A DNA stretch of 64,000 bases from NCBI GenBank assembly GCA_910587675.1, contig CAJUMU010000002.1, positions 124,001 through 188,000 on the forward strand, given 5' to 3'. A program made the position numbers and the translations under genes. Below the pieces are notes generated by a model that was given only the letters and a program-made list of their open reading frames with translations, was not told the DNA's origin and did no database searches. Positions 43,385-52,706 of the stretch are shown one piece after another; position 1 is the stretch's first letter; every line of letters begins with the position of its first letter. This DNA comes from an uncultured Alistipes sp. (GTDB lineage Bacteria > Bacteroidota > Bacteroidia > Bacteroidales > Rikenellaceae).

Positions 43385-46342
43385 ATGAAAAACTGTTTGC
43401 TATTTTTAGTGAGCATGCTCATGGTCGTAGGCGGATTGTTCGCCCCCGATGCTGCGGCTCAAGGCGGTAGGGTGACAGGTAAGGTCAGGGATGCGCAGGG
43501 CAATTCTCTGGCAGGAGTCTCGGTGACCGTTAAGAACACTCTTAAGGGCACCAACACCGACGCCGAAGGCAACTATGCTTTGGCGGCCGCTTCGAACGAC
43601 GTGCTGGTGTTCGAGTTCATTGGTTACGAAAGCGCCGAAGCGACGGTCGGCAGCAGAACGGTCGTCGACGTGACGCTGAAGGAGAGCGTGACCGAGATGG
43701 ATCAGGTCGTGGTCGTGGGTTACGGTACGATGGAGAAGAAGATGGTCACCTCGGCCATTTCGTCGGTATCGGGCGGTGAGCTCATGCCCGGCTCGGGCGA
43801 CGCCAGCGTGGCGAACGCCCTGCGCGGCAAGGTGGGCAACCTCACCATTTCGGGCACCGACTCGCCCAACTCGGGCAACTCGTTGCAGTTGCGCGGTATG
43901 GCATCGGTGAACGCGGGTCAGGGTCCGTTGGTGGTTATCGACGGCATGCCGGGCGGCGATATCCGTTCGGTGCTTCCCGAGGATATACAGTCTATCGACG
44001 TGCTGAAGGACGCTTCGGCGGGCGCCATTTACGGTTCGCGCGCGGCGGGCGGCGTGATCCTCATCACCACCAAGAATGCCAATCGCATGGAGGACGGTTC
44101 GTTGCAGCTCATGTATACGGGCGAGTTCGCTCACAAGACCGTGATGAAGCGTCCCGACATACTCTCTGCCGAGGAGTATCTGACTCTTCGCGCCGACGAA
44201 GGAGCCACCGATTACGGTTCGGACTTCGACTGGTACGATGCCATGCTCAACAAGAATAACTTCTCGCACAAGCACACGGTGAATTTGCAGGCCAACGGCA
44301 AGAAGGCTTCGATCTACACCACGTTCCAGTACAATGACAACGAGGGTATCGCGATGAACGACTCGCGTACCGACATTTCGGGCCGCATGAACGCCACGTT
44401 CCATGCGCTGAACGGCTGGCTGGACGTCACCACCAAGGCCGGTTACCGTCAGGCGAAGCGCGACAATCGCGCTCCCGATTTCGCGCAGGCCATCCGTAAC
44501 AACCCGACCCGTTCGGCTTACGATCCCGACAGCGAGACAGGTTACAACGTGTGGTTGAACGAGACTTTGGAGTACAACACCATCGCCGATTCGAATCTTC
44601 GCGATTACGAGGGTATCGACAAGTGGTTCATGCCCGAGGTGAGCTTCAAGCTCAATATCCTGCCTGTTCAGGGTCTGACTTTCAACCAGACTCTGGGTTA
44701 CGAGCTGCGCCAGTGGGAGGAGCACACCTACACTTACAAGACGAGCCGCGGCGAGATCGAGAACGCTCGCAAGGGTACGGCTTACCTCGGCTTCTCGAAG
44801 ACCGAAAACATCAACGCCGAGGGTTACGGAAGCTTCATCCGCTCGTGGGACAAACATAACCTGAACGCCATGGTCGGATACTCTTATTACGAGGGTAACG
44901 GCGAGAGCTTCAACATGACCAACTACGACTTCTCGGTCGAGGGCGTTAAGTACTGGGATATCGGCACGGGCACCTATCTCAAGAAGGGCCTCGCGTCGAT
45001 GGGTTCGAGCAAGAACGTCACCACCAAACTCTTCTCTTACTTCGGCCGTGTGAATTACGATTACGACAACCGCTATCTGCTCAACGCCTCGCTGCGCCGC
45101 GAGTCGTCGTCGAATTTCATGAAGAACAACCGTTGGGGTACCTTCTGGTCGGTATCGGGCGGTTGGCGTATCTCCGACGAGAAGTTCATGGAGAACGCCT
45201 CGTGGGTGAGCGACCTCAAGATCCGCGCCGCATACGGCGTGACGGGCAACTCGAGCTTTTCGACCTCGTACGGCGCGTTGGCCTATGGTTCGGACGGCTA
45301 TTTCATGATGCCCAACACGGGTAACTACAACATCGTTTACGGTCCCTCGATCAACCTCAACGAGGATCTGAAGTGGGAGGAGCAGCACGGTTGGAACATC
45401 GGTATCGACTACTCGTTCTTCGACGACCGTCTTTACGGTAAGTTCGACTGGTACAACCGCAAGGTGGTCGATATGCTATACTCGGTGAAGGTTCCTCAGC
45501 CTCCCTATCCCAACACCGACATGATGAAGAACATCGGTTCTATGACCAATCGCGGCTGGGAGTTCGAGATCGGCGCCGACATCGTTCGCAGCAAGGATTG
45601 GAGCTACACCACCAACATTATCCTGAGCCACGACAAGACCAAGATCACCACCCTTTACGGCGATTCGACCTTCTTCGAGGACAGCGGATTCCCCGCCCCG
45701 GGATCGCCGGGTAACGCCAAGCGCGTCGAGGAGGGCACCACCATCGGTCAGTTCTACCTCCTCAAGGGCGCGGGCATCGATACCGAGACGGGCGATTTCC
45801 TCGTCTACAACAAGGACGGCGAGATCATCCAGTCGAAGAACTCGACCTCGGCCGACAAGCAGTATACGGGCAACTTCGTTCCCAAGGTGATCGCGTCGTG
45901 GAACCACCGCGTGAAGTTCCGCAACTGGGATCTGGGCATCGACATCCGCAGCTGGATCGACTTCGACGTGTACAACACTCTGGACATGTATTTCGGTCTG
46001 ACCAATCAGGGCGGCATCAACCTGCTCAAGAGCGCTTACGGCCGAAACAAGGATATCAAGGTCGAGAAGAAACTCTGCGACTATTTCCTCGAGGACGGCA
46101 CCTTCGTGAAGATCGACGCCATCAACCTCGGTTACACGCTGCCTCTGTCGGGCAAGACCAACAGCTTCATAAAGAGTCTGCGCGTGTATGCCAACATCAA
46201 CAACCTGTGCACCATAACTGGATACAAGGGAATGGATCCCGAGGTTAACATAAACGGTATCGGCGGCGGTATCGAGTGGTGGAATACGGGCTTCTATCCC
46301 CGCACCCGCACTTATATATTCGGTGTTCAACTTACATTCTAA
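43385..46342 (+). CDS. SusC-family TonB-dependent outer membrane transporter (pair 1)
   Basis: A 985-residue outer membrane transporter that imports glycans or peptides together with its SusD lid. The signal peptide is MKNCLLFLVSMLMVVGGLFA plus a short tail ending at AAAQ. A carboxypeptidase-regulatory-like domain (about 28-105) follows, then the TonB box region EMDQVVVVGYG, the plug with VLKDASAGAIYGSRAAGGVILITTK near 203-227, and the barrel to the C-terminal F (GVQLTF). It is 14 bases upstream of its SusD. No sensor, anti-sigma factor or glycoside hydrolase is next to it, so the ligand is unknown. Confidence 0.95.
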   Translation: MKNCLLFLVSMLMVVGGLFAPDAAAQGGRVTGKVRDAQGNSLAGVSVTVKNTLKGTNTDAEGNYALAAASNDVLVFEFIGYESAEATVGSRTVVDVTLKESVTEMDQVVVVGYGTMEKKMVTSAISSVSGGELMPGSGDASVANALRGKVGNLTISGTDSPNSGNSLQLRGMASVNAGQGPLVVIDGMPGGDIRSVLPEDIQSIDVLKDASAGAIYGSRAAGGVILITTKNANRMEDGSLQLMYTGEFAHKTVMKRPDILSAEEYLTLRADEGATDYGSDFDWYDAMLNKNNFSHKHTVNLQANGKKASIYTTFQYNDNEGIAMNDSRTDISGRMNATFHALNGWLDVTTKAGYRQAKRDNRAPDFAQAIRNNPTRSAYDPDSETGYNVWLNETLEYNTIADSNLRDYEGIDKWFMPEVSFKLNILPVQGLTFNQTLGYELRQWEEHTYTYKTSRGEIENARKGTAYLGFSKTENINAEGYGSFIRSWDKHNLNAMVGYSYYEGNGESFNMTNYDFSVEGVKYWDIGTGTYLKKGLASMGSSKNVTTKLFSYFGRVNYDYDNRYLLNASLRRESSSNFMKNNRWGTFWSVSGGWRISDEKFMENASWVSDLKIRAAYGVTGNSSFSTSYGALAYGSDGYFMMPNTGNYNIVYGPSINLNEDLKWEEQHGWNIGIDYSFFDDRLYGKFDWYNRKVVDMLYSVKVPQPPYPNTDMMKNIGSMTNRGWEFEIGADIVRSKDWSYTTNIILSHDKTKITTLYGDSTFFEDSGFPAPGSPGNAKRVEEGTTIGQFYLLKGAGIDTETGDFLVYNKDGEIIQSKNSTSADKQYTGNFVPKVIASWNHRVKFRNWDLGIDIRSWIDFDVYNTLDMYFGLTNQGGINLLKSAYGRNKDIKVEKKLCDYFLEDGTFVKIDAINLGYTLPLSGKTNSFIKSLRVYANINNLCTITGYKGMDPEVNINGIGGGIEWWNTGFYPRTRTYIFGVQLTF

Positions 46343-46356
46343 ACTGAGACAATATT

Positions 46357-48174
46357 ATGAAAGCTATAAAAAACATATTACGCGTATCGTTGCTCTCGGC
46401 CGTGGCCTTCGCAGCCGCGACGGGATGTAACACCGACCCCGAATACTATTCGCAGGTCGTGCCCGAGACTTTCTTTACGTCGAAGGATGCTGTATGGCAG
46501 CGTTACTGCCGTCCCATCACCCACTGGAAGTGGCACAAGGCTTCGGACCGTCACCGCTTCGATGTGATGGAGCTGGGAACCGACGAGATCTGTATCCCGA
46601 CCCGCAACGGCGACTGGTACAACGGCGGCACTCACCAGAACGAGCACTATCATGTGTTCCCTTCGTCGGAGGGTGTGTTCTACAGCAACTTCTACGGCGT
46701 GGGCATGGGCGTCGCGCTGGCGTGGGACGCGATAGAGGACATCACCACCCGCGTCGACCTCAACAAGGTGGGCATCACGCAGGAAGAGCTGGATCTCATG
46801 GTGGCTCAGTTGAACATGTATGTCGCCGACCTCTACAAGGACGGTCTGGACATGTTCGGCGGTTACCCGCTCTACAATTACGGCGACAAGGATCTGAAGG
46901 CACGCTCTACCGATGTCGAGACCTTCGAGTTCATCGAAAACATCCTTAAGACCAACATCCCCAAGCTCCCTCTGAAAGAGACTTTGGGCGGCAAGGAGAC
47001 CAGTTACGTGCACCGCGCGTGGGGCGCCGCCATGCTGGCTCAGCTCTATTTTAACGCCGTGCCTTATACCGATGGCAAGAAAGCCCCGATGTGGGAGGAG
47101 TGCGCCGAGATCTGCGAGGATATCATCGAAGGCGTTTACGGTCCTTACGATCTGGGCAAGACTTGGAACGAGGTGTTCGCTCGCGGCAACGATACCTGCC
47201 CCGAGATCATTTACGGCATTCCGAGCGACGCGACCTATGCGGGTTGCGACAGCGGTCAGTTTGCGACTTGGTTCTGCTACAACACCAACACCTATCTGGG
47301 CGGCACGGGTTACGATTCGTGGAACGGAGCGGCTATTCAGCCTTCGTACCGTCCCGACGGCACCCCTTACACCGATGCCGACTGGAAGCTGGGCCGCGTG
47401 ATGCAGAAGTTCGAGGATACCGACCTCCGCAAGCAGCAGTATACCTATGAGGGCAACGGCAAATATTCGGGCATGTTCTTTATGGGACGTCAGGTCAACA
47501 AGAGCAGCCGCGCCAAAGAGGGCTGGGTTGCCAAGGGCGGCCGCGAGTATAAGGACAAGATCGTATATCTGAACGACTGTATCGCCCGCTTCGCGTTGGG
47601 CGTTCCGAGCGTCGAGACTCCGCGCGTGGCCGACTGGACCGAGGACGGCAAGCCGCTCGACGGCGACGGCAAGGTAATCGACCGTTCGAAGTTCGCGAAC
47701 CTGCCCTCGTCTATGGAGTTCGCCGAGGAGTCGTCGGGATATCGTCTCATGAAATTGTGTCCTCCCGTCGACCAGATCGATTACGAGAAGGCCGAGATGA
47801 GATGGCCTGCCATGACCCCCGTATGCCGTCTTGCGGAGATATATTATATGTTGGCCGAGTGCTACTACAATATGGATCGCAAGGGCGACGCGGCCGAGTT
47901 GATCAACAAGGTTCGCGCGCGCAACTTCGCGGACGGCAAGGACCCGAATCCCGTTACCGCGGCCAATCTCGATAAGTATCGTCTGGCCGACGAGTGGATG
48001 ATCGAGTTCCTCGGCGAGAGCCGCCGTCGCACCGACCTCATCCGTTGGGGCATGTACGTAACCGAGAATTGGTGGGATCATAAGGCGACGAACGACAAGA
48101 ACCGCAACCGTTTCCCGATTCCCGACTCGTCGTTGGCGTCCAACAACCTGCTGGTGCAGAACCCGGGTTATTAA
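46357..48174 (+). CDS. SusD/RagB-family outer membrane lipoprotein (pair 1)
   Basis: A 605-residue surface lipoprotein, the substrate-binding lid of the SusC at 43385. The lipobox Cys is Cys24 (AATGC). TPR-like helical repeats and the C-terminal RagB/SusD part are visible: CRLAEIYYMLAECYYNMDRKGDAAELINKVRARN near residues 489-522 and WMIEFLGESRRRTDLIRWG near 548, both cited by position. A strong terminator follows. The pair forms a two-gene unit. Confidence 0.93.
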   Translation: MKAIKNILRVSLLSAVAFAAATGCNTDPEYYSQVVPETFFTSKDAVWQRYCRPITHWKWHKASDRHRFDVMELGTDEICIPTRNGDWYNGGTHQNEHYHVFPSSEGVFYSNFYGVGMGVALAWDAIEDITTRVDLNKVGITQEELDLMVAQLNMYVADLYKDGLDMFGGYPLYNYGDKDLKARSTDVETFEFIENILKTNIPKLPLKETLGGKETSYVHRAWGAAMLAQLYFNAVPYTDGKKAPMWEECAEICEDIIEGVYGPYDLGKTWNEVFARGNDTCPEIIYGIPSDATYAGCDSGQFATWFCYNTNTYLGGTGYDSWNGAAIQPSYRPDGTPYTDADWKLGRVMQKFEDTDLRKQQYTYEGNGKYSGMFFMGRQVNKSSRAKEGWVAKGGREYKDKIVYLNDCIARFALGVPSVETPRVADWTEDGKPLDGDGKVIDRSKFANLPSSMEFAEESSGYRLMKLCPPVDQIDYEKAEMRWPAMTPVCRLAEIYYMLAECYYNMDRKGDAAELINKVRARNFADGKDPNPVTAANLDKYRLADEWMIEFLGESRRRTDLIRWGMYVTENWWDHKATNDKNRNRFPIPDSSLASNNLLVQNPGY

Positions 48175-48225
48175 TCCGACGTAGCGGCTGCCGTGCGGTT
48201 TGCGCGGCTGTCCGTCGAATCGCGT

Positions 48226-48257
48226 ATCCCGCCCGACATCGCGTCGGGCGGGATTTT
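48226..48257 (+). terminator. Terminator of SusC/D pair 1
   Basis: ATCCCGCCCGAC (48226-48237) pairs perfectly with GTCGGGCGGGAT (48243-48254) around ATCGC, followed by TTTT. Confidence 0.9.
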
Positions 48258-48290
48258 CGTATGCCTTCTTCTTTCCGAAACAGTATGAAT

Positions 48291-48329
48291 GAAAAAAGAG
48301 CGACCTATCGTTCGATAGATCGCTCTTAT
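48291..48329 (-). terminator. Terminator of tRNA-Arg
   Basis: On the minus strand AAGAGCGATCTATCG (48327-48313) pairs with CGATAGGTCGCTCTT (48310-48296), one mismatch, followed by TTTTC. Confidence 0.85.
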
Positions 48330-48332
48330 CAG

Positions 48333-48406
48333 TGACTCCGACAGGATTCAAACCTGTAACCGCTTGATCCGTAGTCAAGTACTCTATTCAGTTGAGCTAC
48401 GGAGCC
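48333..48406 (-). tRNA. tRNA-Arg (ACG)
   Basis: A 74-nt cloverleaf on the minus strand. Acceptor stem GGCTCCG/CGGAGTC (one G-T pair), discriminator A, anticodon stem CTTGA/TCAAG enclosing CTACGGA, hence anticodon ACG, and T arm GGTTTGAATCC. No encoded CCA. Confidence 0.95.
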
Positions 48407-48424
48407 ATTCCCTGATTGCGAGTG

Positions 48425-48456
48425 CAAATATAGAGCGTTTTTTTATTCCGTGCAAA
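48425..48456 (-). promoter_or_regulatory. Promoter of tRNA-Arg
   Basis: On the minus strand TTTG (48456-48453), 20 nt, then TATATTTG (48432-48425). It is a textbook Bacteroides promoter about 20 bases before the tRNA. Confidence 0.8.
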
Positions 48457-48549
48457 TATTTTGCGCACTTTTTTGCGATAAAAATCGCCTTTATTTTGTA
48501 TCGGGCTGATATATAGCGTGTTCGTCGGGCAAGATTTTTCGGCCTTCGA

Positions 48550-49611
48550 TCAGTTCTCCAAGCGGGTTTCGAGCTCGCGGAGTAAATCTTCGCCTCGCAG
48601 GTTGCGCGCGACGATGATGCCGTCGGGCGAAATGAGGAAATTGCACGGTATCGATTGCAGGCCGTATGTCTCCGCCGCCGAGTTTCCGCCCTCCGCGGGC
48701 AGGTCGATGGCATTCGTCCACAGCATTTGGTTGCGGGCGACGAACGTCTGCCAGCGCAACGGATCGCGGTCGATCGAGATGCTGCATATCTCGAAGCCCT
48801 GCAAGGCGTATTTGGCGTATGCTTGCTGCAAGTAGGGTATCTCCTCGAGGCAGGGTTCGCACCACGTGGCCCAGAAATCGAGCAATACCCAGCGGTTTTC
48901 GGCGCATATCTCGCCGAGCGAGGTATCCTTGCCCGATATGGTGGTCAATGGCATGTCGATGAACGGACGGCCCGTTTCCGTGCGTTCGTATATGTTCACG
49001 TACTCCTCGAATCGGCGCATGGCCGAGAGCTCCCGCATGCGGGGCGAGAATTGCGCCAGACGCGCGCGCATCTCTTCGGCCGACATGCCTTTCGACTCCT
49101 GCCCGATAAACAGCTCGACGCCTATTATGTTGTCGAGATTGCTCGATATGGCGGTCGAGAGTATGTCGCGGTACTTCGTCATCGACGATTCGTATTGCTC
49201 TTCGGCCGTCTCGTCCTGCGGGTCGATCTCCGCTATTTGGCGGGCGACGTTCGACAATCTCCGCACGATGATGTTGTATTTGTCGTTGACGGGACCGCCC
49301 TCGACCGTATATCCGTCGTCGGTGTATGTCAGGCGCAGGCGGCTGTTCTCGATGAGCAGCACGGCCAGAGCGTTGCCGTTGTCGTCGCAGATGAATGCCG
49401 TGGCGGGTTCGTCGACCCTGCCGCGGAGACGGAACGTGTTGTCGGTTTCGACGGCGGCCGTGGCGAGTGTGTCGACCGAGGTGTTTTCGGAGACCAGATA
49501 CACCACGCCTGCGGCTTTGTCGACGAGCTTTCCTTCGATGTCGAAACCGACGCCTCGGTTGCAGGCGGACAAAGCTATGATCGGCAATATGAATCGGATT
49601 ATGTTTTTCAT
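48550..49611 (-). CDS. TlpA-like thiol-disulfide oxidoreductase lipoprotein with DUF4369-like N-terminus
   Basis: A 353-residue exported lipoprotein (lipobox Cys17, IIALSAC). The first half (about 22-210) has the beta-rich DUF4369-type domain common in Bacteroidetes. The second half is a TlpA/AhpC-TSA thioredoxin fold with the active site LDFWATWCEPCLEEIPYL near residue 246 and the cis-Pro loop GLQSIPCNFLISPDG near 323. It would reduce or reshuffle disulfides in the periplasm. TACTTTTG (49641-49634, minus) may be its -7 element. Confidence 0.9.
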   Translation of the reverse strand: MKNIIRFILPIIALSACNRGVGFDIEGKLVDKAAGVVYLVSENTSVDTLATAAVETDNTFRLRGRVDEPATAFICDDNGNALAVLLIENSRLRLTYTDDGYTVEGGPVNDKYNIIVRRLSNVARQIAEIDPQDETAEEQYESSMTKYRDILSTAISSNLDNIIGVELFIGQESKGMSAEEMRARLAQFSPRMRELSAMRRFEEYVNIYERTETGRPFIDMPLTTISGKDTSLGEICAENRWVLLDFWATWCEPCLEEIPYLQQAYAKYALQGFEICSISIDRDPLRWQTFVARNQMLWTNAIDLPAEGGNSAAETYGLQSIPCNFLISPDGIIVARNLRGEDLLRELETRLEN

Positions 49612-49751
49612 CGGTTCTTGTGGACGTTACATGCAAAAGTACGCAAAAACAACGGATCGGGAACGATCCTGATGTCTTTACGTCATTAAAACGTTCGATT
49701 TAGGTATTTATTATGATGCGGGCGTGCAATCCGCCGCAATTTGGCGCAGCC

Positions 49752-50351
49752 TTAAGGCAACATGCCCAGATTGCCGAACATGCGCCCGTAAGAGGCTGCT
49801 TTGCGGTCGATAGCGAGCGGATAGGCGCGCGACGAGGAGGGCATGCGGTAGAAACGCAGCGCGCGGTCGCCTGCGTGCAGGGGAACGTATTCGCCCACGC
49901 GCGGTTTCTCGCAGCCGAAATGTTGCATGAGCGTGTCGGTCGCCTTCTCGCCCGTGGTGACGACGGCGACGCAGCGCGGGAGCGACGACAGCATCGCCGT
50001 GAGGTCGGTGGGGGTTACCACCTCCAAGAATTTGTCGGAGGCGTTTCCCGCCAGCCGCCGCACCTGCGTCGCCGTGTCGAACAGCCCTATGCCTCGTTCG
50101 GCGCAGAAGGCGACGATGCGGTCTCGGTCGAAACGCTTGACGCCCTCCTTTTCGAAATAGTTGCGATTGCCGTAAAACAGCAGCCCCATGATCCGCCACA
50201 TGTCGTTGTTGAAATTGGGGTAGAAGAACTCCATCGACCAGCGTTTGCGCTCGGGCGGAAAGCTGCCGAGCATGAGCAGGCGGCAACCGTCGGGCAGAAA
50301 GGGCGCGAGCGGGTGGCTCTCTACGGGAGGCGTGGCGATATGCGGTTCCAT
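49752..50351 (-). CDS. Uracil-DNA glycosylase superfamily protein
   Basis: A 199-residue protein with LLMLGSFPPERKRW near residue 25, FFYPNFNNDMWRIMGLLF near 42 and a C-terminal RMPSSSRAY segment. This is the layout of the Mug/hypoxanthine-DNA glycosylase branch of the UDG fold: a GSFP motif, an N-x-W/F element, and a SxSxxx loop contacting DNA. It may remove uracil or hypoxanthine from DNA. The exact lesion cannot be read here. It is the last gene of a four-gene minus-strand unit (1-base gap to the GNAT). Confidence 0.75.
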   Translation of the reverse strand: MEPHIATPPVESHPLAPFLPDGCRLLMLGSFPPERKRWSMEFFYPNFNNDMWRIMGLLFYGNRNYFEKEGVKRFDRDRIVAFCAERGIGLFDTATQVRRLAGNASDKFLEVVTPTDLTAMLSSLPRCVAVVTTGEKATDTLMQHFGCEKPRVGEYVPLHAGDRALRFYRMPSSSRAYPLAIDRKAASYGRMFGNLGMLP

Positions 50352-50352
50352 T

Positions 50353-50787
50353 CTACAACTCTATTTTATATACGTTGGTCTCTTTGGGTTCGAATCCTGC
50401 GGCGAGGTAGAGCGCGTTGGCCGCCGCGCGCGAAGGGCGCGAGGTGAGCATGAGCGTCGCGGGCGACATGCGGCGGGCATATCCCATCGCGTGGTCGAGC
50501 AACGCGCGCCCGAGCGATTTGCCGCGCATGGAGCCGTCGACCACCACATCCTCGATCCAAGCCTTCGTCCCCGACGGGGTGCGGTAGACGGCGAGAGTCG
50601 TCATGCCGACTATCGCGCCGTCGACGCGCAGCAGAAACAGATGCGTCGCCTCGTCCTCGACTATTCGGCGCAGATCGTCGGCCGCGAGCGGTCGGCGGTC
50701 GGTGAGTTGCGCCAGCAGGCGGTTTATCGGCTCCAAGGCTTCGGGGTCGAACGAGATCGCCTCGGTGATGTCGATCGTCATATTCAT
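50353..50787 (-). CDS. GNAT family N-acetyltransferase
   Basis: A 144-residue GNAT protein. The acetyl-CoA-binding motif A reads VDGSMRGKSLGRALLDHAMGYA near residues 84-104, after the beta-strand WIEDVVV. The C-terminal ALYLAAGFEPKETNVYK is typical of small-molecule GNATs. The start was set at the ATG at 50787, which overlaps the upstream gene by 4 bases; 50781 is an alternative. The substrate is unknown. Confidence 0.85.
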   Translation of the reverse strand: MNMTIDITEAISFDPEALEPINRLLAQLTDRRPLAADDLRRIVEDEATHLFLLRVDGAIVGMTTLAVYRTPSGTKAWIEDVVVDGSMRGKSLGRALLDHAMGYARRMSPATLMLTSRPSRAAANALYLAAGFEPKETNVYKIEL

Positions 50788-51230
50788 AAGTTCTTTTTCA
50801 GGTAAACCATGTCGCGCAACGTCGTGCCGCACTCGACTATGGGATGGTCGTAATTGTCGGTGAAGAAGTCGGGTATGCGGTGCGAGAATTCGAAGCCGCA
50901 TTTCAGGTAAAAGGGCAGGGTGGCGGGACTCTCGCCCGTGCCTGCGACGATGCGGTCGTAACGGCCGCGGTAACGCCGCTCCAGAAACTCGATCATCGCC
51001 CGTCCCATTCCCTCGCCGCGCCTTTCGGGCACGACGGCGATGTTCTTTATCTCCACCGTGCCGTCGCCCTCGTCCGTGGCGAGACACACGGCGCAGAGCA
51101 CCTCTCCGTCGTATGCCGCAAACATCTCGCCTCGCATAATGTAGCGGTCGATCATCGACTCCTGCTCGTCGGCCATGAGCAGGAGCGGCATGCAGGCGCG
51201 ACGGTCGTCGGTTACGAGTCTTATATCCAT
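50784..51230 (-). CDS. GNAT family N-acetyltransferase
   Basis: A 148-residue GNAT protein distinct from its neighbour. Motif A is VEIKNIAVVPERRGEGMGRAMIEFL, cited at residues 59-83, and the C-terminal part has LPFYLKCGFEFSHRIPDFF as in the YvbK-like group. Two adjacent unrelated GNAT genes with 4-base overlap suggest co-expression. The substrate is unknown. Confidence 0.85.
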   Translation of the reverse strand: MDIRLVTDDRRACMPLLLMADEQESMIDRYIMRGEMFAAYDGEVLCAVCLATDEGDGTVEIKNIAVVPERRGEGMGRAMIEFLERRYRGRYDRIVAGTGESPATLPFYLKCGFEFSHRIPDFFTDNYDHPIVECGTTLRDMVYLKKNL

Positions 51231-51231
51231 C

Positions 51232-52131
51232 TTAAAGTTTTATGGGCTGGAATCCACGTCCGTAAACGCTCATCACCGAACATACGGTCATGAATGCCTG
51301 CGGGTCGATCTCGCGGACGAATTTCAGTATCTGGGCCGTTTCTCGACGGTTGCACACCACCATCACCATCTTCGACTGAGTGTGGGTGTAGCCTCCCTCG
51401 GACTCTATGAGGGTGACGCCGCGCCCGAGGTCGTTGTTCAGCGCGGTGGTGATGTCTCGGTAGTGGCGCGACACGATGAATACCTGACTCGACTGTTTGT
51501 TTCCCGCCAGTATCATGTCGACCGTGTAGCCGAACACGAGCGTCATGATGTAGCCGTATATGGCCGCGTCGATCGAGAAGCCTACCAGCAGCGACGAGGC
51601 TATTATCATGAAGTCGAGGACGAATATTATGCGGCCGTAACTTATCGAGCGGTATTTGTTGATTATCATCGCCACTATGTCGGTTCCGCCCGCCGAGCCG
51701 CCCTGCATGAGCGCCAGCGCCACGCCGAAGCCCGTGACGACGCCTCCCAGCACCATCGACAGGAAACGGTCAAGGTGCAGGAAATCCTCCGCGGGCAGAA
51801 TTTCCTGCCACATGTTCATCGAGAAGGAGAGCATCAGTATGCACCAGATGGTCTTCAGACCGAAGTTCCAGCCGAGGACAAATCCCGCCACGATGAGCAG
51901 CACGGCGTTTATGGCCAGCACGATGGTGCCTATGCGCAGGTCCCAGCCGTAAGCGTTGTCGATAGCCGTGCTTATGACTATGGCCAGACCCGAGGCGGCG
52001 CCGCCCGTGCTTTTGGCCGGAAGCACGCAGCCTATCCAGCCGAACGAGTAGATGAACATGCCGATAGTCATCACGATGTACTCCTTGGCGGTGGTGAACG
52101 CTCTTTGCGGAGTTATGTACGGAGGTGTCAT
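51232..52131 (-). CDS. YitT family membrane protein
   Basis: A 299-residue membrane protein with five to six hydrophobic segments in the first 200 residues and a soluble DUF2179 domain at the C-terminus (QVFIVSRHYRDITTALNNDLGRGVTLIESEGGYT near 210-243, cited by position). This is the YitT layout (DUF161 repeats plus DUF2179). The biochemical role of the family is not established. It heads the minus-strand unit with the two GNATs and the glycosylase, 1 base from the next gene. Confidence 0.9.
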   Translation of the reverse strand: MTPPYITPQRAFTTAKEYIVMTIGMFIYSFGWIGCVLPAKSTGGAASGLAIVISTAIDNAYGWDLRIGTIVLAINAVLLIVAGFVLGWNFGLKTIWCILMLSFSMNMWQEILPAEDFLHLDRFLSMVLGGVVTGFGVALALMQGGSAGGTDIVAMIINKYRSISYGRIIFVLDFMIIASSLLVGFSIDAAIYGYIMTLVFGYTVDMILAGNKQSSQVFIVSRHYRDITTALNNDLGRGVTLIESEGGYTHTQSKMVMVVCNRRETAQILKFVREIDPQAFMTVCSVMSVYGRGFQPIKL

Positions 52132-52706
52132 AATCTTTTAAGGGGAATTAGCGTTTGCGATCCGCTGCGTGCGCGCGGCCGTTTGCCTCTGCGGACCGAA
52201 ATTTCGGCGTGTATGTCGTCGCGCGGCGTGAGCGGATCATTGTTTCGTGTTCGAAAATTGAGAATAACGGGTTTTCGAAGCGTGAAATTAATACAAAATT
52301 CCTTATGTAGATATATTATGCCGATATTTTCGTCACGATTTTAACCGCCCGTGGCCTCTCGGCGGTTCGAACGATGTCGTAAAAAGTCGCGAAAGTTTTG
52401 GCGGTTTTGAATGAAAAGTATATATTTGCTTTACCAAGAGGGATACCAACCGAAAATAGACGTTATTCATAAATAATTACGAAGTGCCTATGTAAGATTG
52501 CTTAATCGTGCGGTCGGCAGCGGTCGTGTCGTGCCGTATTTGTCGATTAAGGCGCAGTGTGCCGTTCGCATTCCGGTCGGAGCGACGCGAGCCGCAATCC
52601 ACACCGACGGGAACGACCCCGTGTCGGGCGGGCAGCATGCGACAGCCTTAAGCCAATTAACGACCGAATCATAAAATTCTAAACAAACCAAACTTAAATC
52701 GGAATT
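52132..52706. other. Intergenic region and leader of susC 2
   Basis: A 575-bp gap. It contains the susC 2 promoter (52397-52428) and a leader of about 270 nt. In the leader CTTAATCG (52501-52508) pairs with CGATTAAG (52544-52551) to close a GC-rich loop. The first 250 bases, between the divergent YitT gene and the promoter, show nothing I can name. Confidence 0.5.
52397..52428 (+). promoter_or_regulatory. Promoter of SusC/D pair 2
   Basis: TTTG at 52397-52400 (part of TTTTG), 20 nt, then TATATTTG at 52421-52428. It has the same form as the tRNA-Arg promoter. The transcript would carry an unusually long leader of about 270 nt. Confidence 0.7.
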
